Source: Promethearchaeati archaeon
GTDB taxonomy: Archaea > Asgardarchaeota > Heimdallarchaeia > Heimdallarchaeales > Heimdallarchaeaceae
Direction of reading: 5' to 3'
Assembly: GCA_013166775.1 (NCBI GenBank)
Contig: JABLTJ010000004.1
Span: 105,834 to 169,833 of the forward strand
DNA length: 64,000 nucleotides
Part shown: positions 43,829 to 53,107 of the stretch, piece by piece
Layout: every line of letters begins with the position of its first letter
Numbering within the stretch: position 1 is the first letter of the stretch
Notes under the pieces: model-generated
Databases searched by the model: none
What the model was told of the DNA's origin: nothing
What the model saw: only the letters and a program-made list of their open reading frames with translations
Position numbers and translations under genes: made by a program

Positions 43829-44218
43829 ATGGTGAAAACAATGACAGATGTTCAAGAACTTGAAGCTGTAAAGAGAATTATTATGGATCATTATCATGAA
43901 GGTCATGCAAAACATGATTACAAGTATTATGAAGGAGCTTTGCATAAAGAATGGAAATTTTTCTTGCTAACTCCAGAGGGAAAACTAGCGATTATTGATA
44001 AGGAGAAATATTATGCTTGGTATGATCCTAAGGATTATGATGAAAATTTACATTGGGAAACTGAAATCTACAATGTAGATATAACAGGTAATGTAGGATC
44101 AGCTAAAATTCGACTAGAGTGTGAGAGAGTACAGTACATAGATTACTTCAATCTGATGAAAATTGAAGGAAAATGGTGGATAGTCCACAAAATTTCTCAT
44201 GGAAACAAAAAAGAATAA
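43829..44218 (+). CDS. NTF2-like (SnoaL/lumazine-binding-type) small protein
   Basis: 129 residues with the cone-shaped NTF2-like pattern: an N-terminal helix (VKRIIMDHYHEGHAKHDYK) with YYEGALHKEW, a GKLAIIDKEKYYAWY segment, and paired strands ending with YFNLMKIEGKWWIVHKISH. This resembles the putative lumazine-binding (Lumazine_bd_2) proteins. The pocket could bind or isomerise a small molecule; no catalytic residue can be fixed. An alternative ATG lies at 43841. It stands alone between the RAM-domain gene and a hydrolase. Confidence 0.75.
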   Translation: MVKTMTDVQELEAVKRIIMDHYHEGHAKHDYKYYEGALHKEWKFFLLTPEGKLAIIDKEKYYAWYDPKDYDENLHWETEIYNVDITGNVGSAKIRLECERVQYIDYFNLMKIEGKWWIVHKISHGNKKE

Positions 44219-44234
44219 TGTTGCAAAGTAAGGG

Positions 44235-44374
44235 CTATTCCTCTACTATTTTTTCTAAATTTTTAGCATTCTTAATGTTACCTACTAAGTTTTTGGGATT
44301 AGGAACAATCCATCTTCTTCTCTTTTTACAAATCCAATAGAACGAATCACGAATCCTTGTTCAAAATCATTCAT
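44235..44374 (-). pseudogene. Short possible gene remnant with one frameshift
   Basis: On the minus strand ATG 44374 opens a frame reading MNDFEQGFVIRSIGFVK, while a second frame reads KRRRWIVPNPKNLVGNIK and continues to TAG at 44237-44235. Joining the two gives a plausible protein of about 49 residues, so a frameshift near 44310 is possible. The length is too small to be sure it is a gene. The rest of the 235-nt gap holds only an AT-rich stretch before the next gene. Confidence 0.25.
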
Positions 44375-44453
44375 CTTCTATCACTTAACTAGCAAACATC
44401 TTTTTTATATTTAAATCTGTATCCAAAAGGTTTCTAGCATCTAGATACTCGAA

Positions 44454-45341
44454 TTATACTAGAGTTGAAATCATATCTCCAATATAATTGAAAAGAGTTG
44501 AATAATGGCCCTCATTTGGATAAAATACTGCATTACAATGAGGGATTGCTTCTGCAAGCTGTCTTCCAATGCATACAGGAATAAGAGGGTCTAACTCTCC
44601 ATGCCACACATATATACCTACATTCTTTGGAATTTCTTCTAAATCAAAACCCCAGTGTGTAATGTATAATGATCCTTCATCACATACACCCTTTATTCCA
44701 AGTGTAAATGCTTCCTTTATCTGGTTCCACATGATATCTAGGATTTCTTCATTTTTGAAAAACTCTAGATCCTGTTTAGTTAGGATTTTTTCAAATCTGG
44801 AATACATTTTTGCCTTTGATCTTTCTTGATTCTTGGAATTAAATGGACGTGCAAAAAAGAACCATAGAACAATTTTAACTAACCATTTCATTCTTCTTCC
44901 AGTAGTTAACAAAAACTTCACATAAGGTGGTACATGGTCTTTGCACATATAAAAAGGACCCAATCCTGAAACAATTCCCACAGATTTAACACGGTCAGGA
45001 ATCTTGTATGCACATGCTAAAGCTGAAGCGGCACCTCCTGAAACACCCATAATTGAAAATCTATTCAAATCCAAATAATCTGCAAGTTCAGCAACATCAT
45101 CTGGCCATTCTAACAGTTTCCTATTCTTTTTTCGATCGGATAAACCTATACCAGGGCGGTTTACAGAGATTATTCTAGCATTTGCAATTGGTATCAGAAC
45201 TTCACCAAATTTGGCTTCAAAGCAAGATCCGGGCCAACCATGAAAATGAAATAATGGTTTAGCTTTTGGGTTACCTAGTTCAGTATAACATAATGTTCGC
45301 CCATCTTGTAATTTGAAGAATCGCATAATACTCTGATCCAT
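44454..45341 (-). CDS. Alpha/beta-hydrolase
   Basis: 295 residues: oxyanion hole FHGWPGSCFEA, the region ISVNRPGIGLSDRKKN, nucleophile GVSGGAASAL (Ser in GxSxG), the acid in WHGELDPLIPV and the histidine in NEGHYSTLF. All catalytic elements are present, so it is probably active as an esterase, epoxide hydrolase-like or related enzyme. A lid of about 80 residues, basic and aromatic (RRMKWLVKIVLWFFFARPF), sits in the middle. It is one of four intact or near-intact hydrolases in this part of the window. Substrate not inferable. Confidence 0.9.
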   Translation of the reverse strand: MDQSIMRFFKLQDGRTLCYTELGNPKAKPLFHFHGWPGSCFEAKFGEVLIPIANARIISVNRPGIGLSDRKKNRKLLEWPDDVAELADYLDLNRFSIMGVSGGAASALACAYKIPDRVKSVGIVSGLGPFYMCKDHVPPYVKFLLTTGRRMKWLVKIVLWFFFARPFNSKNQERSKAKMYSRFEKILTKQDLEFFKNEEILDIMWNQIKEAFTLGIKGVCDEGSLYITHWGFDLEEIPKNVGIYVWHGELDPLIPVCIGRQLAEAIPHCNAVFYPNEGHYSTLFNYIGDMISTLV

Positions 45342-45499
45342 TACCTGTCAACCTTATACTTACGCAATACAGTTAATGAATTTTTTCCCACTCTAGTTGA
45401 AAGAAAAAGAATGTAAAAAAATGGAACCTCTAAAAGGAAGAATTCCAGGAGCAGTAATAGTACCTTTGAAGGATTGTTGAGATCGAGAAAAATGTAAGA

Positions 45500-45513
45500 A
45501 AAGAAATATATAT
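45500..45513 (+). promoter_or_regulatory. Possible TATA box of the secreted 318-residue protein
   Basis: AAGAAATATATATCC lies about 70 nt before the ATG at 45575. With a GGTGA site (45562-45566) near the start, the mRNA would have a short leader. Confidence 0.4.
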
Positions 45514-45574
45514 CCTTTTTTCCAAACTATAAGACAACACAAAGGTTCAACCATCTTTAAATCTGGTGAAGTAG

Positions 45575-46531
45575 ATGAAAAGAAGTAAATTATTACTAGG
45601 AATAATAAGTACACTATTTATTGTTATAATGATTTCAGGAACAACTCAAGCAGTTATTTCCCCATATGTTGGAGTAGTGATAGGTGAAGAATTCGAATAT
45701 GAGATTACAATTTTTCATATTAAACAAGATTTAAACAATGTAAATTATATTAACATAAATCCTTTTGGAATGGAAGGTAATAAAATAAAAATCAAAGTTG
45801 CCGATATAGTTGAGGAGGAGCAGAGTTCTTTTTTGGGAATACCTATGGAAAATCAAACAAAAATTAAAACAACTGAATCTTTTGCTGGTAAAACGTTTGA
45901 AAGTGAATCCTTTCTTGATGATTGGTTCGAAACATTCTTTTTCCTAACTTTCTATTACGAAACAAGTCCGATTACTTTTAATCCAGAAACATACGAATTC
46001 AATGAACCGAAACCTTTTAACGACAGCGATGAAAACTACGAAGGATTACCAGTATTTGCATCAACAAACGAGAGTTATTATCAGCAGTTAAACGCATCAT
46101 TTTCAGAACCTGCTACATTTGTTCCAGTAAAGAATGAAGTAGAAAGAGATTCTCCCTTCCAATTAGCATATGAATCATATGAAGTAGGTTATTGGCCAGA
46201 TAAAAATGAATTTTATCTCAACGTAAGCCTTTATTCGAGTAACACTGGTACAACATCAACTGATATTGGATGGGATTTAAACATAGGAGTCGATATAGTT
46301 ACACACATCGATATAGCTAATGGTTTAGTTAAGGATTTAGATTATTCAATAAATGAGTTTATTGCAGTTGGTACCAATAGCTCGTTGATGAAGGCTAGAC
46401 AGGCATTCAAGAAAGTAGGAGGAGGAAGACCAACAATTACACTTGATTATAATTTTATAGCACCCTCCTTAACAATGCTTGGTTTAGTAGCAATAATAGT
46501 TACTAGGAAGAAATTAGTAATAAAGAAATAA
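45575..46531 (+). CDS. Secreted membrane-anchored protein of unknown function
   Basis: 318 residues with an N-terminal signal segment (KRSKLLLGIISTLFIVIMISGTTQA), a beta-rich exterior of about 260 residues containing several potential N-glycosylation sites (NESYY, NASFS, NVSLY, NSSLM), and a C-terminal membrane helix (APSLTMLGLVAIIVTRKK) with a basic tail. That layout is a typical surface-anchored archaeal protein. I do not recognise the exterior fold. GGTGA precedes the ATG. The gene is single and is followed by a 500-nt stretch holding a decayed hydrolase. Confidence 0.7.
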   Translation: MKRSKLLLGIISTLFIVIMISGTTQAVISPYVGVVIGEEFEYEITIFHIKQDLNNVNYININPFGMEGNKIKIKVADIVEEEQSSFLGIPMENQTKIKTTESFAGKTFESESFLDDWFETFFFLTFYYETSPITFNPETYEFNEPKPFNDSDENYEGLPVFASTNESYYQQLNASFSEPATFVPVKNEVERDSPFQLAYESYEVGYWPDKNEFYLNVSLYSSNTGTTSTDIGWDLNIGVDIVTHIDIANGLVKDLDYSINEFIAVGTNSSLMKARQAFKKVGGGRPTITLDYNFIAPSLTMLGLVAIIVTRKKLVIKK

Positions 46532-46613
46532 ATTGGTGCTTCTTTAAGCATGTTTTATTTTTATTTTTTGATTTAAAGATTCATGTTCTAGCTGTATTAT
46601 TCTAACCACTTAG

Positions 46614-46976
46614 TTAAGATTTCACTAGGGTATAATTTCCATGTCTTGCACCTTTGAACACTTCGAAGGTGACATTAAAATCTTCTTCCTTTAGAGCATC
46701 AGCGAATTCCTTAACAGGTTCGAATGCTACAATTCGATCTTCATCTCCATGTAACACTAAGTAATTGATATGATTCGCATTTCCTCATAAGTGTCGAACA
46801 TCCCTTTAATTCGACTCTCGAGAGAAGTTAAGCCAGCTGAGCTTAGTTTGAAGAGTATGTGATCATGAGATTCCTTTACATTTTGGATATTCATAATCTT
46901 CATTTGATAATATAAGATCTGTCCATTCTCCCTCCTTAATTTTAAGATCTTTTATGACTTTTATGAAATCTAAAAT
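46614..46976 (-). pseudogene. Decayed alpha/beta-hydrolase (S9-like) gene end
   Basis: This explains most of the 505-nt gap 46532-47037. On the minus strand the last piece reads INYLVLHGDEDRIVAFEPV, then FEVFKGARHGNYTLV and TAA at 46616-46614: the acid (DED) and histidine (ARHGN) end of an alpha/beta-hydrolase or S9 peptidase. Upstream, in another frame, is ATG 46903 with HDHILFKLSSAGLTSLESR to a stop at 46757, and in a third frame KVIKDLKIKEGEWTDLIL. At least two frameshifts separate the pieces, so the gene is dead. The nucleophile region is missing. Confidence 0.6.
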
Positions 46977-47037
46977 TTAAGAATACTAAAAATATTTTTG
47001 CAAATAAATTTAAAAAAAGATTTGACATATATTAGCT

Positions 47038-47808
47038 ATGCCTTTCGTAGACAACAATGGGATTAAACTACATTATCAAGTTGAAGGCGAAGGTTCTCCC
47101 ATAGTTTTACAGCACGGTTTCATGGATTCCATGGATGAATGGTACAGACCAGGATATGTAGATTCATTAAAGCAAGAATATCAGCTCATTCTAATAGATC
47201 TAAGAGGTCATGGATTAAGTGATAAGCCACACAAAATAGAATCTTACACTCTGAAAATAATAGCTTCAGACGTCATTGCAGTCATGAATGATTTAAAGAT
47301 AAATAAAGCACATTTCTGGGGATATTCGATGGGAGGAAATGTTGGGATGGGATTAACAAAATTTTACGCAGATAGATTTCTCTCTTTTATTCTGGGGGGA
47401 ATAACTCCTCAGAGAGTAGATAAGGAAATGGAAGTAAGAGTGAAAAGATATTTAAAGAAGCTCCAAGGCGGAGCTGAAGCCTTTTTTTCGGGCTTTAGAG
47501 ATATTGGTATGGAAATAACAAAAGAAATAGAAGAGATTTTCACAAGCTTTGACTATGAAGCTCTCGCTGCTTTCTGGTGTGGAGATATATTCTATGATAG
47601 TGTTGAGAGTCTTCAACAGTTAAAAGTACCTTGTCAATTATATGTGGGAGAAGAAGATGAATGGGGGCATTATCCAAGAGCAAAAGAAGCTGCTCGGATA
47701 ATTCCAAATATTGAAGTTGTAACATTTATAGATCAAGGACATGGAGTCCATGAACAAAAGGAATTAGTTCTTCCAGAAATACTGAAATTCCTTGATAGCA
47801 TGAAATAA
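47038..47808 (+). CDS. Alpha/beta-hydrolase
   Basis: 256 residues of the typical fold: LQHGFMDSMDEW, DLRGHGLSDKP, nucleophile GYSMGGNVGMG, the acid in VGEEDEWGHYP and the histidine in DQGHGVHEQ. All catalytic parts are present. It resembles haloperoxidase/esterase-like members (DLRGHG motif). The ATG at 47038 has a TATA-like ATTTAAAAA about 25-30 nt upstream, implying a leaderless mRNA. Its closest neighbour upstream is the decayed hydrolase, on the opposite strand. Confidence 0.9.
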   Translation: MPFVDNNGIKLHYQVEGEGSPIVLQHGFMDSMDEWYRPGYVDSLKQEYQLILIDLRGHGLSDKPHKIESYTLKIIASDVIAVMNDLKINKAHFWGYSMGGNVGMGLTKFYADRFLSFILGGITPQRVDKEMEVRVKRYLKKLQGGAEAFFSGFRDIGMEITKEIEEIFTSFDYEALAAFWCGDIFYDSVESLQQLKVPCQLYVGEEDEWGHYPRAKEAARIIPNIEVVTFIDQGHGVHEQKELVLPEILKFLDSMK

Positions 47809-47843
47809 GTCATTCTTCCAATCTTATGTTAATAGAGAAAAAA

Positions 47844-48419
47844 CTATTGTTTCTCTAAAAGAATTTCCTCCATTACTTCAAAGATAGAATCTTCATAAAT
47901 AGATGTTCCATAGATTTTCACACTTTCTAGTGTATCGAGGTAAAAGATTTCCGAAATTCGTTTGATTTTTTCCTCTCTTTCCTCTTCTGGAATTAAATCC
48001 ATTTTATGTACCAGAACTGTAATAGTTGCTCCCATACATATTTTTTCTACACTTTTTAGTGCTAAAGCAAAATACTCTCGAGCTTGATAATATTCTTCGA
48101 ATCTTTCTACATCAACAACGTAGAAGAGATAATTTAAATTTGTAAAGATTGTTTCTTCAAGAATATCGAAAATTTCTTCTAGATAGGCAATCTGTCCCCC
48201 AACATCTACTACATAATAATTGAACCCTTTTAGTTGACTATGTTCTCTTGTGTAACGAACTGTAGAAGGCAAATCTATAGTTTCTTCAGGTTTCATACCC
48301 TTAAACACGACTTGTATAATAGAAGTTTTACCTGTATGAGCTAATCCGGTTAAGAGGACCTTATTACCAATATCCTCTTCATTTACTTCATCTTTTTTCT
48401 CTTGGATTATAAAACTCAT
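47844..48419 (-). CDS. Rag-like small GTPase
   Basis: About 191 residues if started at ATG 48419 (MSFIIQEKKDEV), which I prefer over 48443. G domain: LLTGLAHTGKTSI (P-loop), DLPSTVRYTRE (switch I), VDVGGQIAYLE (G3 with DVGGQ) and VHKMDL (G4). The HKMD form and the DVGGQ run are typical of Rag/Gtr GTPases, which in eukaryotes signal nutrient state on lysosomes; the roadblock-like dimerisation domain of Rags is absent. It lies 86 nt downstream of the large Ig-like surface protein in the same direction, so probably in one operon. I infer that it is the cytoplasmic output of that protein. Confidence 0.85.
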   Translation of the reverse strand: MSFIIQEKKDEVNEEDIGNKVLLTGLAHTGKTSIIQVVFKGMKPEETIDLPSTVRYTREHSQLKGFNYYVVDVGGQIAYLEEIFDILEETIFTNLNYLFYVVDVERFEEYYQAREYFALALKSVEKICMGATITVLVHKMDLIPEEEREEKIKRISEIFYLDTLESVKIYGTSIYEDSIFEVMEEILLEKQ

Positions 48420-48528
48420 AAAGACAATATGGATTATAATCAATAAAATCTTTTCTACTCACCTGTTAGTTTAATTGAAATCAATTAATTGTGACATATA
48501 TTGAAAAGAAGAGAAAAATTTCTATAAT

Positions 48529-51500
48529 TTAATTTGTTTCTTCGATTGCTGCTAGAATTACATGAGTAGCTCGTCTACGGATTTTCAATATTTGTTCTTT
48601 AATCTCGTCAGCAGATTTCTTTACCTCTAAACTAGAGATTAATTCATCTATTTCTTGAAAGATGTATTCACTGTAAGTTAAGAGAAGAGTCCCATAATCA
48701 GCTTGAGTTATTATAATAATAGAAAGATTCTCAAATCCACCTCTAGCTTTTTTATTCTCAAGCTGAATAGCATGTACAAAGCCAACTAGACCTTCATTTG
48801 GAAGATTAAGTGCACTAGTTTTTCTTCCTTGATGAATATCTTCAAAACCAAGTGTAGAATAAGCTTGATCACATAGCTTTAATAGAAAATTTTCCGTTTC
48901 TAAGGCGAATCTACCTGCATAATCATAACTAAATGAATGGTCACTTAAAAGAGGAACGGGGCCTGTTCTTTGATTAAAAATACTAAGGATAACTCCCGGA
49001 CAAATTTCATTTAGTTTCATCATTAAATCTTGTGAGGGTATTTTATTGAGATATTTTTCAAATGGTTTCCTTTTAGTTGAGAAGTAAATAAGCAAAGATA
49101 CTAGTACAAGTAGAAATATACTCCCACCTATAATAGAATAAAGAAAAACAGGTGATAATCCTGCTTTGATTGTTTTCACTTCCTCCTCAAAATCAAAGGA
49201 GACAAATCCTAAGATATCAGATCCTTGAAAAGATGCTGAGATTGCTATAGATGAAACGTTTTCAGTTAAGAGAAAGTCTACAATAGCTCTCCCATCTGAA
49301 CCTGTAGTATCATTAAGCATAGTATAATCATTAAAGTCTTCTCTGGCTGCTTCTACTGTTGATTGATCTGATTTGTAGAAAATATATATGATAAAATTTA
49401 TTTCATAGCCAACAACAGGAGAGCCATCTATGTAAGTGAGAATACCTGTAATGGCAACTGTACTTCCTTCGACTATTTCCAAATTTGAAACTGATAATGC
49501 TAATTTCAGAGGAATAGGTTCGATAGTAATTTCAAATGATAAATTTTCGTTTGTGCTTCCGAAGTAAAAATCAGATTGAACACCTATTTGTAAAGTAAAA
49601 TGACCTTTGCAATTTACTTGACTTGATGGAAAATCAAATTGATAATCATAATCAGCAATGTTTCTAAAACTCATTGAAGTACCATTGACTGAAATTTCAA
49701 TTATGTTTAAATCATTCATCGATTCATCCTTCAGATTTACATCGATTGTTATATTCTCACCATAAACACATGAATTTTCGCTTGTTTTTAATATTGTTAG
49801 ACTGCCTTCTTTCTTAATGGTAAAAGAAAATACAACCTCAATCTCATTTGGAGATGTTTCTTCTCCTGTACAATCTCGTAAGATGATTGTAAGATTATGT
49901 AATCCAATTTGTGCTGGAGATTCTATTAACCAAGGATCATTCAAAATCTGTCCATTCTCATCATTCCAGTAGTAGATAAATATGGATAAATCGCTGCTAG
50001 TTGTATTATCGTACCAAAGCTCTGTGCTAATAGTGATATAGTCATAATCCAAAGCATCAACATACTCTCCTAAATCTTCATCAAAGATATAAAGAGTTGA
50101 ATCAGGAGGAGTAAAGTCTACTTCAAAGTTAAAGAAATAAGTATTATTGTTACCTACTACATCTTCAGTATAAATTGCTAAAGTAGCAATATCTCCTGTA
50201 GAATAAGGCGCTAAAAGGATTACATCGAAATCACCATTACTATCAAGAATAATTTCAAGTGAGGTCTCAGGACGAGCATCCCAGTAATATTTAACAAGAT
50301 CAATAGATTTTTGTGATATATCATCAGCATTGAAAAGAAGACTTGTATAATCATTGATTGATGAATACTCAAATGGAAAGGTTAGAGTAATTTCTGGAGC
50401 TTGACTATCTATTGTAAGTATATAACTCAATTCAAGTTGATTACCAATAGAATCACTCCCGTTTATAATTAATAGACCTTCTCCATCACTATAATCTAAA
50501 TTAATAGTATCAGTAAAGATTTGATAGAGAGAACCATCCCATGAATAAGTTAAGATGAAAATAGGATCATCATCTGTTGCAGAGATCACAATAGTAGAAC
50601 CATAAGGGACATACATGCTAGCATCAGGTAAAGTAACTAAGCCCTCAATACTCTCAACTATAATTACTGGAGCAGAAGAATCAATATAGAATTCAATAAA
50701 CTGAGATACACTATTACCTGCAATGTCAAAGACGTAAAGAGTAAAATTATGTAAACCATCTAAAAATGGTGATAAATCTAAAAGGTAAGGATCATTCAAA
50801 GTAATATTAGAAGATCCATCAATGGAAATAAGAACAATTAATTCTGGGATTTCTGTAGCGTTATCACTCAAAATAAAGATAAGATCTTCTGTATTTTTAA
50901 AACGTTCATTATTATAAATTAAAATACTGGAATCAATGACAGGATTTTCTGTATCAATTCTGAATTCATAAACAAACATGTGTTCTTTATTATCTATATC
51001 ACCTACTAAGATAGTGAGGTAATGATAGAAAGAAATATCTGAGGGGAGAGTGTGTATTCCATCAAGTGTAAGAATCTGACTAACAAGAAAGGGAATACCA
51101 TCATTAAAAATTCCATCATCCCATTTGAAGAGAACAGTACCATTGGTTCCACTTATTGTTACTTCAACAATATCTCCTCCTTGATACCAGGATTCATCTT
51201 GCATTGTCCTTAATTCTACTAAAAGAGTTTCACTACTTACATTGAATCTAAACATTTGTAAAATGAAATGTCCAAAAATATCCTCTGCAGTAACTGTGAG
51301 ATTGTTGAACCCTTCTGTTTCTGGTAAGTATGTTTGATATATTGTGTCAACACTCGGAGTCCATGGTAAAAAGATGTTATCATTCCATTTATAATTGATT
51401 TCCAAATTTGTTGAGAAGTCTGTAATAATCACTTCAATTAATTTTCCAGCAGCTTGTTTCGTATCATTGGCTACATTATGAAGAGAAATCAAAGGAGAAT

Positions 51501-52884
51501 TAGCATCAATTCCAAAATAGTAGTAATAGTACTCAATTTTGAATGTATCATTTAAACAAATAGATAGATTGTGATATCCTTCATCTATGGGAACAGAGAG
51601 ATTATGACCTGACAGAGTAAGTAACTCTATTAAGGTCCCATTATCATCCCATTCGCATAAAATACTATTAGCTCCAAATGCAGTAAAATCTAAAATTGAA
51701 GCAGAATGTAAGAACGTATTATTATCTGCATTGTTTAGTATTAGAGAACTTTCTGTGGGGTCATAACCAATGTCATATACTTCAATAGCTGTATTATTAT
51801 AATCATCATTTGCTCTCACCTCAAGATAGTGCCATCCTTCTGTGGTTGGTAAGTCTGTATTAGTTTCAGATGTAAAACTCGTATAATTATCTAAATTCCA
51901 TCTGTAAGAACTAGATACAGCTCCAGTTACAGAGATTTGAATGTTTTTTTCTTCATAGTAATAAGTTGAATTTGTAATACCAGTTACTATAATTTCAGGA
52001 TAAGTCGCACTTTTAAAATAAATCTGCATCCCTAGAATTTCGTTATATCCTCCAAAAGTGTAACTATTACTATATTCTCCATCACTTATGACCCAATCAT
52101 AAGTTCCAGCACCTTTACGTGAGGAACTGAGCTGTACCTCACCCTGAGCATCTATATCATTAACTTTGGCTTGAAAAGTTAATTTTAGTCTATTACCAGC
52201 AGGAATAATATAAATATCATTTAGTATTAACTCAAACACTTTCTGATTAGCAGAATTCATATTATCTGGGAGAATTTCTTCGTGAGAAGCTATTTCTGTA
52301 ATATTTCCATTACTAGGATCAAAAATTGATACATTCACTTTAAGAATGATTGTAATAGAATCAAAATAGGAAGTATCAAAATGGGATACAACATGAATTT
52401 TACCTTTAATATTTGTAGCTTCTTCAAAAGCAGGAGTAAACATACTTGATATTGTATATGGAGAATTTTCTTCTTTTAGTGGATAATAAACATCAACTTG
52501 ATCTGGCCAGGTCTGACTCACTGTGTAATCCATTTTGAAGTATTTAGAGGTTGCAGAAGAAGCTTTATTTTTCATATCATCATAATCTTTTAAAACATAA
52601 ACACTTCCATCAGCATCAAGACTAATAAATTCGTTATGGGTAAAAAAACCTCCTTTTACATAGTCTCCTTCAATAATAGTACTTGATAATACCTCTGGAG
52701 GTTTTTTTTCAAACCCATATTTTATTAATGGAGTTTCACCTATAAAATTCTGCGAATCGAGTTCTACTTCTTTCTTCAAGTTCGATTCTTCTAAATCTGG
52801 TATAACCAGTTCATAGTAGACCATTGAATTGATAAAGAATAAAATACACACAAACGCAATAATAGAGTTGAGATTCCTTTGCAC
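48529..52884 (-). CDS. Large Ig-like surface protein with cytoplasmic signalling-type tail
   Basis: 1451 residues. A membrane/signal helix (NSIIAFVCILFFINSMVYYE) starts the protein. About 1200 exterior residues contain roughly eight to ten beta-sandwich repeats of about 85-95 residues (motif endings such as FNVSSE, FRIDTENPVI and FYIDSSAPVI are cadherin/Ig-like). A second helix at about residues 1245-1268 (FLYSIIGGSIFLLVLVSLLIYF) is followed by a cytoplasmic tail of 183 residues: VILSIFNQRTGPVPLLSD, LSIIIITQADYGTLLLTY, QEIDELISSL. Its alternation resembles roadblock or longin domains that bind small GTPases, but I cannot assign it by eye. The start is GTG. The Rag-like gene follows. Confidence 0.75.
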   Translation of the reverse strand: MQRNLNSIIAFVCILFFINSMVYYELVIPDLEESNLKKEVELDSQNFIGETPLIKYGFEKKPPEVLSSTIIEGDYVKGGFFTHNEFISLDADGSVYVLKDYDDMKNKASSATSKYFKMDYTVSQTWPDQVDVYYPLKEENSPYTISSMFTPAFEEATNIKGKIHVVSHFDTSYFDSITIILKVNVSIFDPSNGNITEIASHEEILPDNMNSANQKVFELILNDIYIIPAGNRLKLTFQAKVNDIDAQGEVQLSSSRKGAGTYDWVISDGEYSNSYTFGGYNEILGMQIYFKSATYPEIIVTGITNSTYYYEEKNIQISVTGAVSSSYRWNLDNYTSFTSETNTDLPTTEGWHYLEVRANDDYNNTAIEVYDIGYDPTESSLILNNADNNTFLHSASILDFTAFGANSILCEWDDNGTLIELLTLSGHNLSVPIDEGYHNLSICLNDTFKIEYYYYYFGIDANSPLISLHNVANDTKQAAGKLIEVIITDFSTNLEINYKWNDNIFLPWTPSVDTIYQTYLPETEGFNNLTVTAEDIFGHFILQMFRFNVSSETLLVELRTMQDESWYQGGDIVEVTISGTNGTVLFKWDDGIFNDGIPFLVSQILTLDGIHTLPSDISFYHYLTILVGDIDNKEHMFVYEFRIDTENPVIDSSILIYNNERFKNTEDLIFILSDNATEIPELIVLISIDGSSNITLNDPYLLDLSPFLDGLHNFTLYVFDIAGNSVSQFIEFYIDSSAPVIIVESIEGLVTLPDASMYVPYGSTIVISATDDDPIFILTYSWDGSLYQIFTDTINLDYSDGEGLLIINGSDSIGNQLELSYILTIDSQAPEITLTFPFEYSSINDYTSLLFNADDISQKSIDLVKYYWDARPETSLEIILDSNGDFDVILLAPYSTGDIATLAIYTEDVVGNNNTYFFNFEVDFTPPDSTLYIFDEDLGEYVDALDYDYITISTELWYDNTTSSDLSIFIYYWNDENGQILNDPWLIESPAQIGLHNLTIILRDCTGEETSPNEIEVVFSFTIKKEGSLTILKTSENSCVYGENITIDVNLKDESMNDLNIIEISVNGTSMSFRNIADYDYQFDFPSSQVNCKGHFTLQIGVQSDFYFGSTNENLSFEITIEPIPLKLALSVSNLEIVEGSTVAITGILTYIDGSPVVGYEINFIIYIFYKSDQSTVEAAREDFNDYTMLNDTTGSDGRAIVDFLLTENVSSIAISASFQGSDILGFVSFDFEEEVKTIKAGLSPVFLYSIIGGSIFLLVLVSLLIYFSTKRKPFEKYLNKIPSQDLMMKLNEICPGVILSIFNQRTGPVPLLSDHSFSYDYAGRFALETENFLLKLCDQAYSTLGFEDIHQGRKTSALNLPNEGLVGFVHAIQLENKKARGGFENLSIIIITQADYGTLLLTYSEYIFQEIDELISSLEVKKSADEIKEQILKIRRRATHVILAAIEETN

Positions 52885-52936
52885 GATAGCATCATCCGGA
52901 TAGTGAGTGAACCCTTTGTTATTGAATCTAATTCAA

Positions 52937-52956
52937 GTGTTCGACATAATGAACAC
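52937..52956. promoter_or_regulatory. Inverted repeat in the promoter of the Ig-like gene
   Basis: GTGTTC, 8 nt, GAACAC, about 55-70 nt before the GTG start and just downstream (minus strand) of TTTATAATG, a possible TATA box. It could be an operator; only 6-bp arms, so chance is possible. Confidence 0.35.
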
Positions 52957-53107
52957 CCCATTATACATTATAAACCATAGTAAATATGCAAGCATATAAC
53001 TTTACATTTAATTCTTAAGCCTTATCTGAAAGAAATAGAAGAATCCTGAGCAAATTAAATTTTGAAAAAGAAGTGATGATTTACTTTCAATTCTACATTG
53101 TACAATC

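Noticed and set aside
45535..45560. GGTTCAACC segment resembling a tRNA T-arm
   Set aside because: No acceptor stem, anticodon arm or 5' half can be found around it.
45393..45614. Minus-strand ORF of 73 codons
   Set aside because: It overlaps the signal-peptide region of the secreted protein and has no start context or similarity.
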